Origin: a virus
Direction: 5' to 3' (one strand)
DNA: 37,496 nt
Virus record (IMG/VR): IMGVR_UViG_3300030098_005308
Location: 1 to 37,496 of that record
In this document: positions 1 to 6,836 of the stretch, piece after piece
How the letters are laid out: each line of letters opens with the position of its first letter
Numbering within the stretch: the stretch's first letter is position 1
Notes under the pieces: generated by a model
Told to the model about the DNA's origin: nothing
Seen by the model: only the letters and a program-made list of their open reading frames with translations
The model's database searches: none
Program-made: the position numbers and the translations under genes

Positions 1-10
1 CACCGTTGGA

Positions 11-283
11 ATGTTAAACTTAAAAAATATGTCAGAAAATTGGATGTTTGAGCTTGACACCCCCAGGGAAACATGTTATTATATCTGTATAAACGAGGAA
101 AGGCTAGAAAAAGAATCTGGTTTACATAAGCATCTAGTGGACATGCTTAAAGAGAAGCCAAGAAATGCGTACCATAAGTTATCATATGGCATATGGGAAA
201 CACATTTATCAGACTTTGGGTTCTGCGTTGCCCACACAAACGCAATTCAACAAAATACTCTTGACAAGCTAGAGCAAGAGTGA
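11..283 (+). CDS. Hypothetical phage protein, possibly 5'-truncated by the window edge
   Basis: I do not recognise this protein. Its frame is open back to base 2, so the true start may lie before the window; from the ATG at 11 it would be 90 residues. The ATG at 11 has only a weak GGA before it, and the ATG at 29 has no Shine-Dalgarno sequence. The protein is mixed charged with several aromatic residues and no visible motif. A strong promoter-like sequence (54-82) lies inside the frame, so a shorter product from the ATG at 143, or no product at all, is possible. It precedes the ssDNA-binding protein gene and may be co-transcribed with it. Confidence 0.45.
   Translation: MLNLKNMSENWMFELDTPRETCYYICINEERLEKESGLHKHLVDMLKEKPRNAYHKLSYGIWETHLSDFGFCVAHTNAIQQNTLDKLEQE
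54..82 (+). promoter_or_regulatory. Sigma-70-type promoter inside the first reading frame
   Basis: TTGACA at 54-59 and TATTAT at 77-82 are separated by 17 bases. The -35 box is perfect and the -10 box matches 5 of 6. It sits inside the first open reading frame and could drive a short form of that gene or the ssDNA-binding protein gene downstream. Confidence 0.45.
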
Positions 284-289
284 TACATT
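261..289 (+). promoter_or_regulatory. Candidate promoter of the ssDNA-binding protein gene
   Basis: TTGACA at 261-266 is followed after 17 bases by TACATT at 284-289. The -35 box is perfect but the -10 box is poor. A second -10-like TATACT at 310-315 has no good -35 box. Either could fire transcription of the gp32-like gene at 346. Confidence 0.4.
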
Positions 290-345
290 AGATATCGAGG
301 AAAGCTCGGTATACTTTACAACAACAAAACAAGGAGAAAAAACTA

Positions 346-1113
346 ATGTCAATTAATATGGAACTAATGAGAAAGAAGCTTGCTTCTTTGCGAGGAGAGG
401 GGGGAGATAATCGAGACTCCGTATGGTTTAAGCCAGACGAGGGTGATCAAGATATTCGGATCGTACCGACTTCAGACGGCGATCCACTAAAGGAAATGTA
501 TTTCCACTATAATGTGGGAGAACACCGCGGCGGCATTTTGTGCCCGAAGCGAAACTACGGAGAGCAGTGTCCAATTTGTGAGTTTGCTTCCTCTGTATGG
601 AGAGATGGCGTTGATAACAATGATGAAGAAAGCAAGAAGCTTGCAAAGTCTTTGTTCGTCCGAGCGCGCTACTTCTCACCAGTAGTTGTGCGCGGCCGCG
701 AATCAGAAGGAATCAAGGTCTATGGATACGGAAAGAAGGCTTACGAGCTTCTCTTGGGGTACATCCTTGACCCGGAATACGGAGATGTAACCGACGCTAC
801 AGAAGGTACAGACATCACCGTAACATATACTAAGCCGACAACCCCCGGCGCATATCCTCAAACTAATATGAAGATGAGACGAAACACTTCTCCATTGCTT
901 GAAGATACGGAAGCGATCCCCGCCCTCCTCGATCGCATGCCGGACTTCGGAGCCCTGTTTGAGCGTCACACACCAGAGCAGATTGATGCTATTCTGGATG
1001 AGCAACTTTCAGGCACTAAAAGTGCTGAATCCCGCTCAAGTGAGACTAGCTCATATGGCGGCGGAAAGAGCGATGTAGATAAAGCTTTCAATGAACTAAT
1101 GAACGGAAAGTAA
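346..1113 (+). CDS. Single-stranded DNA-binding protein, T4 gp32-like
   Basis: This 255-residue protein resembles T4 gp32, which coats ssDNA during replication, recombination and repair. Visible features follow the gp32 order: a basic N-terminus (MRKKLASLRG, residues 8-17) of the kind used for cooperative binding; a zinc-site pattern with H54 or H60, C66, C75 and C78, close in spacing to gp32's His-Cys-Cys-Cys set; and a C-terminal tail that is Ser/Gly-rich then acidic and ends in a DKAFNELM-like segment, where gp32 contacts partners. The start at 346 has AGGAG about 10 bases upstream. UvsX, the 5' nuclease and the replicative helicase lie downstream, which fits a replisome role. A hairpin follows at 1136-1161. 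Confidence 0.82.
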   Translation: MSINMELMRKKLASLRGEGGDNRDSVWFKPDEGDQDIRIVPTSDGDPLKEMYFHYNVGEHRGGILCPKRNYGEQCPICEFASSVWRDGVDNNDEESKKLAKSLFVRARYFSPVVVRGRESEGIKVYGYGKKAYELLLGYILDPEYGDVTDATEGTDITVTYTKPTTPGAYPQTNMKMRRNTSPLLEDTEAIPALLDRMPDFGALFERHTPEQIDAILDEQLSGTKSAESRSSETSSYGGGKSDVDKAFNELMNGK

Positions 1114-1135
1114 GCCAATTAGTTTGAGATACCGC

Positions 1136-1170
1136 TGGCAGAGCGGGGGAATACTCTGCCACATTTTACT
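1136..1170 (+). terminator. Hairpin after the gp32-like gene, weak intrinsic terminator
   Basis: TGGCAGAG (1136-1143) and CTCTGCCA (1154-1161) form a perfect 8 bp stem with a 10-base loop, followed by CATTTTACT. The U-tract is short, so termination may be partial, or the hairpin may protect the 3' end of the upstream message. Confidence 0.55.
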
Positions 1171-1190
1171 ATTCAATAAGGAGAAATACA

Positions 1191-1496
1191 ATGGAATGGT
1201 TGAAATCACTGTGGGCCAAGTGGAAGGTCCAAGTTAGCGTAGTAGGAGGAGTTCTTGTCATTGCAACCGCATACGGTACTTGCAGTGTAGATCCAGCTAC
1301 TGTGTCTGACAACACCACTAACACCAACACGGAGACGACGGAAACCACCACTACTGTAGAAGTTTCTGCGACGACTACCGCCAATACCGCGGCTGAGACC
1401 ACAACTACAGAAGGGTCCGCCACGAGTAATGGTACCACCACTACTGACAATGGTACCAACACTACAGAAAATACCCCCACATCCACGGGCGAGTAG
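1191..1496 (+). CDS. Threonine-rich protein with an N-terminal membrane anchor
   Basis: The 101-residue product starts at an ATG preceded by AAGGAG. Residues 1-12 are basic and Trp-rich (two Trp-Lys pairs), residues 13-29 are a hydrophobic segment, and the remainder from about residue 36 is a low-complexity run of Thr, Ser, Asn, Ala and Glu with almost no large hydrophobic residues. The topology suggests an inner-membrane anchor or uncleaved signal with an extended outside tail. A Cys at 31 follows the hydrophobic segment, but the residues before it are a poor lipobox. I cannot assign a function; a spanin-like, exclusion or surface role would be guesses. A strong hairpin with a U-tract follows the stop. 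Confidence 0.7.
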   Translation: MEWLKSLWAKWKVQVSVVGGVLVIATAYGTCSVDPATVSDNTTNTNTETTETTTTVEVSATTTANTAAETTTTEGSATSNGTTTTDNGTNTTENTPTSTGE

Positions 1497-1509
1497 TCAA
1501 CAGGCCGAT

Positions 1510-1544
1510 GGTGCCCCGGTTACGAAAATAGGGCACCACTTTTT
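1510..1544 (+). terminator. Intrinsic terminator fused to the next Shine-Dalgarno sequence
   Basis: GGTGCCC (1510-1516) pairs perfectly with GGGCACC (1531-1537) around a 14-base loop, followed by AC and five T (1540-1544). The T-run continues directly into AGGAGG (1545-1550), the ribosome binding site of the nuclease gene starting at 1555. It could end transcripts of the Thr-rich gene or control how much message reaches the nuclease-methylase pair. Confidence 0.65.
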
Positions 1545-1554
1545 AGGAGGGAAT

Positions 1555-2037
1555 ATGGGTGCTATAGCACTATCAAAGCGGAATAACTGGCAAATGGGGG
1601 CTAGAATAGTTGGAGATGTGGGCGAAAATGACTTTGCATCGAGACTGGCCAAGGAGCTTCCAGAACACTATATTGTACAGCATAAGCCAAAAAAATTAGT
1701 TGTGTATAGCGAAGGCCGCGGCATTGTATTAGATACGCTGGTGACGAACAGCATGACGAATAAAAACCTGTATGTTGAAAAAAAGACAGGCAATAATGGG
1801 GGGAACGCTCACGAAAGAGTTTATAAGTTTTTATCTCCCGCTCTCAAGAGGGTGGTTAGGGAAAAGTATAACACTGTCGAAGAGCCTTTTTTCATGGTCT
1901 TTTCGGGAAAGACTTTCGAGGGCCAAAAGTATAAAGATGAGATTTCCCTCTTGCTTGAGGGAGAGAATCATGCTATAATGGAACCAGATTTTGGCAACAT
2001 TAAGAGAGTTGCACAACAGATTATGGAGATCGTATGA
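1555..2037 (+). CDS. Putative PD-(D/E)xK restriction-like endonuclease
   Basis: The 160-residue protein carries a pattern typical of type II restriction enzymes: an acidic residue closing a hydrophobic strand (GIVLD, D60), then 15 residues on a second strand with E-x-K (VEKK, E75 and K77), then a T-G-x-x-G-G-N-A-x-E-R-V-Y stretch (78-90). The last part matches the K-x-Q-x-x-G-x-A-x-E-[KR]-x-x-Y signature seen in several restriction enzyme families. AGGAGG sits 4 bases before the ATG at 1555, which decides this start over the longer frame. Its stop overlaps the start of a D12-class adenine methyltransferase by 4 bases, so the two are translationally coupled, as in compact restriction-modification systems. 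Sequence specificity cannot be read. It could instead be a stand-alone phage nuclease. Confidence 0.6.
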   Translation: MGAIALSKRNNWQMGARIVGDVGENDFASRLAKELPEHYIVQHKPKKLVVYSEGRGIVLDTLVTNSMTNKNLYVEKKTGNNGGNAHERVYKFLSPALKRVVREKYNTVEEPFFMVFSGKTFEGQKYKDEISLLLEGENHAIMEPDFGNIKRVAQQIMEIV

Positions 2038-2897
2038 AACCATTGTTTATGTGGGCAGGCGGAAAAACGCGGCTTATTAAAAAGTATAAAGAAAAAGAAA
2101 TACTTCCCGAATCGTTCGACAAATATATCGAGCCGTTTGTCGGTGCCGGCGCAATGTTTATTTGGGCCTACGAGAAAAATCCAAATGCCAAGTTTGTCCT
2201 TAATGACTCAAATGAGTCTATCATGGGCATATACAAGGCAATCAAAAAAGATACTGAGGAGTTCATGAGACATATGGACTCGCTATCAGACGCATATTTG
2301 CCGCTCAATAAAGAAAATCGTAAAGCATTTTATTATGAACTACGCAGGCAGCATGCATTCGAGTATGCCGAATGGGGGAAGACGCAAGAAGCGGCGACGT
2401 TATACTTTTTAATGAAAACAGGATTTAACGGTATTTGGCAGATCAACAAAAACACTAATGGAAGATTTGGTACCCCCTCGGGACTGCTGAATCAGAAAGA
2501 CAAGGTTTATGACAAAGAAAACCTATTGAAGTGGGCGAAGGCCCTGAAGAGGTGCAAGTTAATGACTGGCGATTTCCAAGAAACTCTTGGAGAGGTTACG
2601 CCCGATTCGTATGTTTTCTTGGATCCGCCGTATCGAGGCTCATTTACTCAATATGGGGTAGACTTCGATGATCGGATCCAAGAATCTGTAATTAGTTTTT
2701 TAAATAACTTGACAGCCAAGGGAGCATTTGTTATGATGTCTAATAGAGACATCGGAGATAACTTCTTTGAGTCTCGTCAGGGCACCAACAAGATCATCTA
2801 TTTTGATGTTACGTATACGGCAGGTCGTAGAAAGAAAAATGCCGATGGAAGTCATAGCGCCAAAAAGGCTAGAGAAATTCTAATGATAGGAGAATAG
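2034..2897 (+). CDS. DNA N6-adenine methyltransferase, D12 (Dam) class
   Basis: This 287-residue enzyme transfers a methyl group from S-adenosylmethionine to adenine N6 in DNA. Motif X is at residues 6-13 (MWAGGKTR), the AdoMet-binding FVGAGAMF at 35-42, an N-D-S-N acidic loop at 57-60, and the catalytic DPPY at 197-200 after a hydrophobic strand. The TGFNG region at 129-133 is also typical of Dam and DpnM enzymes. Length and motif order match the family. It starts inside the stop of the putative nuclease gene (ATGA overlap), so it may be the protective partner of that enzyme. It could also protect phage DNA from host restriction. Many Dam-class enzymes recognise GATC, which is common in this window, but the target here is unknown. 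Confidence 0.88.
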   Translation: MKPLFMWAGGKTRLIKKYKEKEILPESFDKYIEPFVGAGAMFIWAYEKNPNAKFVLNDSNESIMGIYKAIKKDTEEFMRHMDSLSDAYLPLNKENRKAFYYELRRQHAFEYAEWGKTQEAATLYFLMKTGFNGIWQINKNTNGRFGTPSGLLNQKDKVYDKENLLKWAKALKRCKLMTGDFQETLGEVTPDSYVFLDPPYRGSFTQYGVDFDDRIQESVISFLNNLTAKGAFVMMSNRDIGDNFFESRQGTNKIIYFDVTYTAGRRKKNADGSHSAKKAREILMIGE

Positions 2898-2898
2898 G

Positions 2899-4155
2899 AT
2901 GGACAACTTAACAAAACTTAATACAACACCCAAAGGTGTTCAAACACGATGGGGGATCGGCACTGTAAGCAGCAACATCATCGACCATTGTTTGCAAGAC
3001 TCCACATCCGCGGCTGAAGAATACGCCAAGGCTAGTGAATATCTTGTCAACATTCAAGGTCTCCAGCCGGTACATGTGGCAGACTTTGACTATAAGGCTT
3101 ATGATAATTGGGCCCCCAAGGATGATCCCTTGTTGACAGAAGCCCAGTCTCGCGCCGGCGGACTCAAGGTCGGCAGAAGCAAGGAGTATAAGACTCGTTT
3201 TGACGGAGGAGAAACTATTAAGAATCCACCCATTCACTTTTGGACTGGGAAGCACACAATCACGGCCATTGGTCACACTCGCACCGATGCAAAGCAAAAG
3301 TCTACCAATCCAGTGGGCCCCGGAATCTTTGTAGATATCTCGGACAAATCTCCCATCGCCCAGCGAGCCATCATTCTTCAAACCGCTACGTATGGAAACA
3401 AAGAAACCAAGGATGACAAGAACGTAGATTCTATGGAAGATGCGGCTGCACAGACAAAGGCACATTGGGCTATCGTAATGGATCTTGACCCGGTTGCAGA
3501 CATGTTAGAGCCTGCGCTTAAGGATTACTTGGAATGGCGCGCATCATACGATGTACTGTCAACTGATGAGGAGAAGGAAGAATACCGCGAACAGTGGCAT
3601 GATCTCTGGATGGATAAAGAGTTTGAATATTCCTTCACTCGTTCCACCGAACGCACCAAGATTTACAAACTTGCGTTTGAGGAAGGGTTGCACATGCCCC
3701 TGAAGGAAGACCAGTGGACCGACACGGAGAAGGCAAACGCTTATAAGGCCAAGTGGCCCGACAATGAATGGGCACCGGAGACATGGTCCATCAAAGAGGA
3801 TGCGAAATCTCCGATTCACCAGTTTGAGGTTGGTTTCGCGACCCATGTACGTAACTACCGCCGGATCATGCAGGACTTACAGTGGTCACGTAAGATAGAT
3901 GACGCGTATGACGTTGAGGTAATGATCTTTGGTAACCCCAAGGTTATGGATCCTGACACTCGAAAGGAAAATATCGAAAAACACATAAAGAACTTGACCG
4001 CCTACAATAATCATGAACAGCGTCCCAAATGGAAGTGCGCCCGCTATACCAAAATAGTATTTCTCAAGGGCTTGATTTCGGACGAAGATTATGACTATGC
4101 CTACCAGTGGAACTCTCAAACCAAACAGTATAACAAAATTTCTGAGGAGAAATAA
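2899..4155 (+). CDS. Phage protein with a ParB-like N-terminal region
   Basis: The 418-residue protein starts at an ATG behind AGGAGAAT, one base after the methyltransferase stop. Residues about 110-165 resemble the ParB/sulfiredoxin fold: a PPIHFW strand, then HTITAIGHTRTDA (like the ParB G-H-x-R box), then GIFVDISDKSPIAQRAI, a strand and helix like those after that box. The C-terminal 250 residues are rich in Trp, Glu and Lys, with no motif I know. ParB-like domains of phage proteins can act as CTP switches or nucleases, so a role in DNA handling next to UvsX is reasonable but inferred. The end overlaps the uvsX-like gene by one base (taATG), indicating coupled expression. Confidence 0.55.
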   Translation: MDNLTKLNTTPKGVQTRWGIGTVSSNIIDHCLQDSTSAAEEYAKASEYLVNIQGLQPVHVADFDYKAYDNWAPKDDPLLTEAQSRAGGLKVGRSKEYKTRFDGGETIKNPPIHFWTGKHTITAIGHTRTDAKQKSTNPVGPGIFVDISDKSPIAQRAIILQTATYGNKETKDDKNVDSMEDAAAQTKAHWAIVMDLDPVADMLEPALKDYLEWRASYDVLSTDEEKEEYREQWHDLWMDKEFEYSFTRSTERTKIYKLAFEEGLHMPLKEDQWTDTEKANAYKAKWPDNEWAPETWSIKEDAKSPIHQFEVGFATHVRNYRRIMQDLQWSRKIDDAYDVEVMIFGNPKVMDPDTRKENIEKHIKNLTAYNNHEQRPKWKCARYTKIVFLKGLISDEDYDYAYQWNSQTKQYNKISEEK

Positions 4156-5285
4156 TGGCTAGAAAAACCAAAACCGACCCGAAAGCAGGTCGCGTTTCAA
4201 TGCAAGACTTGATGAAGCTGGTTAATAAAAAAGCTGGCAGAAACGTAGCACACAATCTGACGGGAGAAAATCCCACAGAGGTTAAGGAATGGATTCCCAC
4301 TGGCTCACGCTGGCTTGATTCTATTATTTGCAAGGGACGCCGCGCCGGCATCCCTGTCGGCAAAATCTCTGAGATTGCAGGCCTTGAATCCACAGGTAAA
4401 TCTTACATGGCTGCACAGATTGCAGCAAACGCTCAGAAACAGGGCAAGCTTGTCGTTTACTTCGATTCTGAGTCTGCTATCGATCCAAGCTTCTTGGAGC
4501 GAACTGGGTGCGATTTAGAGCAGTTAATGTATGTTCAGGCATCCTCTGTTGAGTTTGTCTTGGAGACTGTAGAAGAACTTCTTGGAGCGTCAGAACAACA
4601 GCTTCTCTTTATTTGGGACTCGCTAGCGTTTACTCCGTCCGTTTCGGATGTTGAGGGTGACTTTAACCCTCAATCCTCGATGGCCGTTAAAGCTCGCATT
4701 CTAGCTAAGGGAATGTCCAAACTTATCATTCCGATTGCAGACAGTCAGGCTACGTTCTTGGTTCTCAATCAACTTAAAGCAAATATCCCCAGCGGCCCTA
4801 ACGCGCGCATCATTGCGATGACGACACCTTACATGACACCCGGAGGGAAAGCTCTTCAATATTCTTACTCTCTTCGTATCTGGCTGACAGGCCGAAAAGC
4901 CAAGTCGGCATTCATTGAAGATGACAAAGGATATCGGATTGGGTCAGAAGTGAAGGCAAAGTTGGAGAAGTCTCGATTTGGAACCCAAGGAAGAAACTGT
5001 GCATTCCGCATTCTATGGGGAACAGAAGAGATTGGTATTCGCGACGAGGAAAGCTGGTTTGAAGCAATCAAGAGTTCCGATTGTCTTACGAGTGCGGGAG
5101 CATGGTACACTCTCACGATGCCCGATGGGTATACCAAGAAGTTTCAGCCTTCTAAGTGGACCGAGACGGTTAAGAGTGATGAGGAGTTCCGTGCAAATAT
5201 TTTGAAACTCATGGACGAAGAAGTGGTTCAGAAGTTTGATCGCCGAGAAGGATCCGCAGAACAGTTTTACGCTGATCCTGAATAA
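4155..5285 (+). CDS. uvsX: UvsX/RecA-family recombinase
   Basis: This 376-residue ATPase is the strand-exchange recombinase of phage recombination and recombination-dependent replication. The Walker A motif GLESTGKS is at 76-83, the Walker B strand LLFIWDS ends at D155, and LVLNQLKANI with TPGGKALQYS follow, corresponding to the RecA loop regions. The N-terminal helix and the LPSGS-like W-I-P-T-G-S turn (47-51) before the core are also typical. A GAGGAG site precedes the ATG. It is slightly longer than E. coli RecA and close to UvsX in length. The ssDNA-binding protein, 5' nuclease and helicase nearby form a T4-like set. No UvsY-type mediator is recognisable in the window. Confidence 0.85.
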   Translation: MARKTKTDPKAGRVSMQDLMKLVNKKAGRNVAHNLTGENPTEVKEWIPTGSRWLDSIICKGRRAGIPVGKISEIAGLESTGKSYMAAQIAANAQKQGKLVVYFDSESAIDPSFLERTGCDLEQLMYVQASSVEFVLETVEELLGASEQQLLFIWDSLAFTPSVSDVEGDFNPQSSMAVKARILAKGMSKLIIPIADSQATFLVLNQLKANIPSGPNARIIAMTTPYMTPGGKALQYSYSLRIWLTGRKAKSAFIEDDKGYRIGSEVKAKLEKSRFGTQGRNCAFRILWGTEEIGIRDEESWFEAIKSSDCLTSAGAWYTLTMPDGYTKKFQPSKWTETVKSDEEFRANILKLMDEEVVQKFDRREGSAEQFYADPE

Positions 5286-5290
5286 AGTCC

Positions 5291-5319
5291 TTGACACCGC
5301 CCGGCCAACGGGCTATAAT
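5291..5319 (+). promoter_or_regulatory. Consensus sigma-70 promoter with an inverted repeat in its spacer
   Basis: TTGACA (5291-5296), a 17-base spacer and TATAAT (5314-5319) make a perfect consensus promoter. The spacer contains the inverted repeat GCCCG-gccaa-CGGGC (5299-5313), which abuts the -10 box and could bind a repressor. It drives the gene at 5347 and probably the coupled 5' nuclease gene. Confidence 0.8.
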
Positions 5320-5346
5320 AATCTATAAGCTTGTAGGAGGGCTTTC

Positions 5347-5808
5347 ATGAATATTTTTGTATTAGATCGAGATCCGATCGTTGCTGCTTCCATGATGTGC
5401 GATAAGCACGTCGTAAAGATGGTTTTAGAAACAGCACAAATGCTGTGTGCGGTTGGGGCCGTTAAGGGACATGCGATGCCCTATGGCGCCACTCACACTC
5501 GCCACCCGTGCACTTTGTGGGCTGGACAATCCAAAGCAAATTGGGACTGGCTGGTTAGTCACGGACTGGCTCTGTGCGCAGAGTATACTTTACGTTATGG
5601 CAAGATTCACAAGAGCCAGCGTATTATTGAGTTTGCGCGGGATTTAGATATAGTATTTGATAAGCAGGAGATTACTCCGTTTGCTCAGGCTATGCCCCCG
5701 CAATATAAGAATGATTGTGTGGTGAAGGCGTATCGCTCCTATTATATGGGAGAAAAAGCCCGCTTTGCCACATGGAAGACAGAATCACCCGACTGGTGGA
5801 TGGCATAA
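5347..5808 (+). CDS. Conserved phage protein, possibly related to pyrimidine-dimer glycosylases
   Basis: The 153-residue protein belongs to a family I recognise from many phages: it opens with MNIFVLDRDP, then C-D-K-H-V-V-K-M (19-26), E-x-A-Q-M-L, a T-R-H-P-C-x-L-W box and W-D-W-L, and closes with AYRSYYMGEKARFATWK. The conserved Cys, Asp, Lys and His suggest an enzyme. Members have been linked, weakly, to pyrimidine-dimer DNA glycosylases (Pyr_excise), which would fit between recombination and repair genes, but I see no proof here. The start has AGGAGGG upstream and its own consensus promoter (5291-5319). The stop overlaps the next ATG by one base. Confidence 0.7.
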   Translation: MNIFVLDRDPIVAASMMCDKHVVKMVLETAQMLCAVGAVKGHAMPYGATHTRHPCTLWAGQSKANWDWLVSHGLALCAEYTLRYGKIHKSQRIIEFARDLDIVFDKQEITPFAQAMPPQYKNDCVVKAYRSYYMGEKARFATWKTESPDWWMA

Positions 5809-6779
5809 TGACACAAACAGATAAAAAACGAGTATTAATCATCGACTCCCTTAATCTTTACTTGAGAGCTTACATCATGGATCCTAGTCTGACCATGCAG
5901 GGGGAGCCTTGTGGGGGAATTAAGGGTTCTCTTAAGATCTTGCAAAAACTCGTACGAGACTCTAAGCCGGATGAAATTATCTTTGTGTGGGATGGTCCTA
6001 ATGGGTCTAGAAAGCGGAAGGCTCTCAACAAGAACTACAAGAGCGGCAGAAAACCCATTAGGCTTAATCGCTCAGTAAAAAATCTGACGGATGAAGAAGA
6101 GATACAAAACAAGATATGGCAACAGATGAGGCTAATGGAGTATTTGAACGAAATGCCCATTATTCAGATTATTATTCCAGAGGTGGAGGCTGATGATGTC
6201 ATTTCTTACTTAACTCAAATGCCTTATTACAGTGGGTGGCAAAAGGTTGTTGTGTCGAACGACAAGGATTTCTACCAGCTATGTGATGATGAAACCGTAG
6301 TATTCAGGCCTGTAAGCAAGACCGTCTACAACAAGAAGAGAATTGTGGAGGAGTTGGGTGTGCATCCGCGCAATATGGCGCTCGCCCGCGCACTAGTGGG
6401 CGATGCCTCCGATAACCTACCCGGCATTAAATCAGTGGGCTTTAAGACCATTCAACGACGACTTGGGTTTCTCGCGGCAGATAAAGATTACACAATCGAT
6501 GATATTGTTTCTTACTGCGAGAAGGTGGATAAAAAGCTAAAATTTCATGACAACATCTTGGAAGGTCAAGAGACGATCGCCCACAACTACAAAATGATGC
6601 AACTTTATTCTCCACTACTTTCAAACCAGTCAAAAGACTTCGTTAAAAATTCTGTGGAAAACTTTGATTGCAATTTCAACAAGATAGAAATAATCAAGAA
6701 GATGCGTGATGATGGATTCGGAGAACTTAATTGGAAGGACTTAGAATTGCACTTAAATAAAATACACTCAGAATGTTAA
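5808..6779 (+). CDS. 5'-3' exonuclease / flap endonuclease (T4 RNase H-like)
   Basis: This 323-residue FEN-family nuclease removes RNA primers and 5' flaps at the lagging strand. Acidic metal ligands occur in the right order: D13 in IIDSLN, D62 in FVWDG, E125/E127 with D129 and D130 (PEVEADDV), D152 and D154 (SNDKDF), and D199 and D202 in GDASDNLPG, followed by the helix-hairpin-helix K-S-V-G-F-K-T. A basic segment at 66-84 matches the helical arch. The ATG at 5808, overlapping the previous stop, is preferred over the upstream in-frame ATG at 5715, which would overlap the previous gene by 94 bases and lacks family similarity. Its last codons form one arm of an inverted repeat (6766-6797). Confidence 0.85.
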   Translation: MTQTDKKRVLIIDSLNLYLRAYIMDPSLTMQGEPCGGIKGSLKILQKLVRDSKPDEIIFVWDGPNGSRKRKALNKNYKSGRKPIRLNRSVKNLTDEEEIQNKIWQQMRLMEYLNEMPIIQIIIPEVEADDVISYLTQMPYYSGWQKVVVSNDKDFYQLCDDETVVFRPVSKTVYNKKRIVEELGVHPRNMALARALVGDASDNLPGIKSVGFKTIQRRLGFLAADKDYTIDDIVSYCEKVDKKLKFHDNILEGQETIAHNYKMMQLYSPLLSNQSKDFVKNSVENFDCNFNKIEIIKKMRDDGFGELNWKDLELHLNKIHSEC

Positions 6780-6797
6780 ATACCTTGACTTCTGAGT
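6766..6797 (+). repeat. Inverted repeat spanning the -35 box of the helicase promoter
   Basis: ACTCAGAA (6766-6773) and TTCTGAGT (6790-6797) are perfect 8-base inverted repeats separated by 16 bases. The left arm overlaps the last codons of the 5' nuclease gene and the right arm overlaps the last base of the -35 box (6785-6790) and the spacer. There is no T-run after it, so an operator is more likely than a terminator. Confidence 0.5.
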
Positions 6798-6812
6798 CTA
6801 AAATGTTATACT
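6785..6812 (+). promoter_or_regulatory. Sigma-70-type promoter of the replicative helicase gene
   Basis: TTGACT (6785-6790), a 16-base spacer and TATACT (6807-6812) match 5 of 6 consensus bases in each box. The start of the helicase gene lies 25 bases downstream. Confidence 0.7.
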
Positions 6813-6836
6813 TATAAACACACAGGGGGGTGGCGC

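Noticed and set aside
1169-1486. Minus-strand open frame rich in Val
   Set aside because: It mirrors the Thr-rich gene (ACC/ACT read as GGT/AGT shifted to Val codons); no start signal.
2709-2737. TTGACA, 17-base spacer, TATGAT inside the adenine methyltransferase gene
   Set aside because: It is inside a well-conserved coding region and the codons explain the sequence; no new gene starts soon after it. An internal promoter cannot be excluded.
2908-3465. Minus-strand frame of 185 residues opposite the ParB-like gene
   Set aside because: All supported genes are on the + strand and this frame has scattered Cys and no family features, as expected of a shadow.
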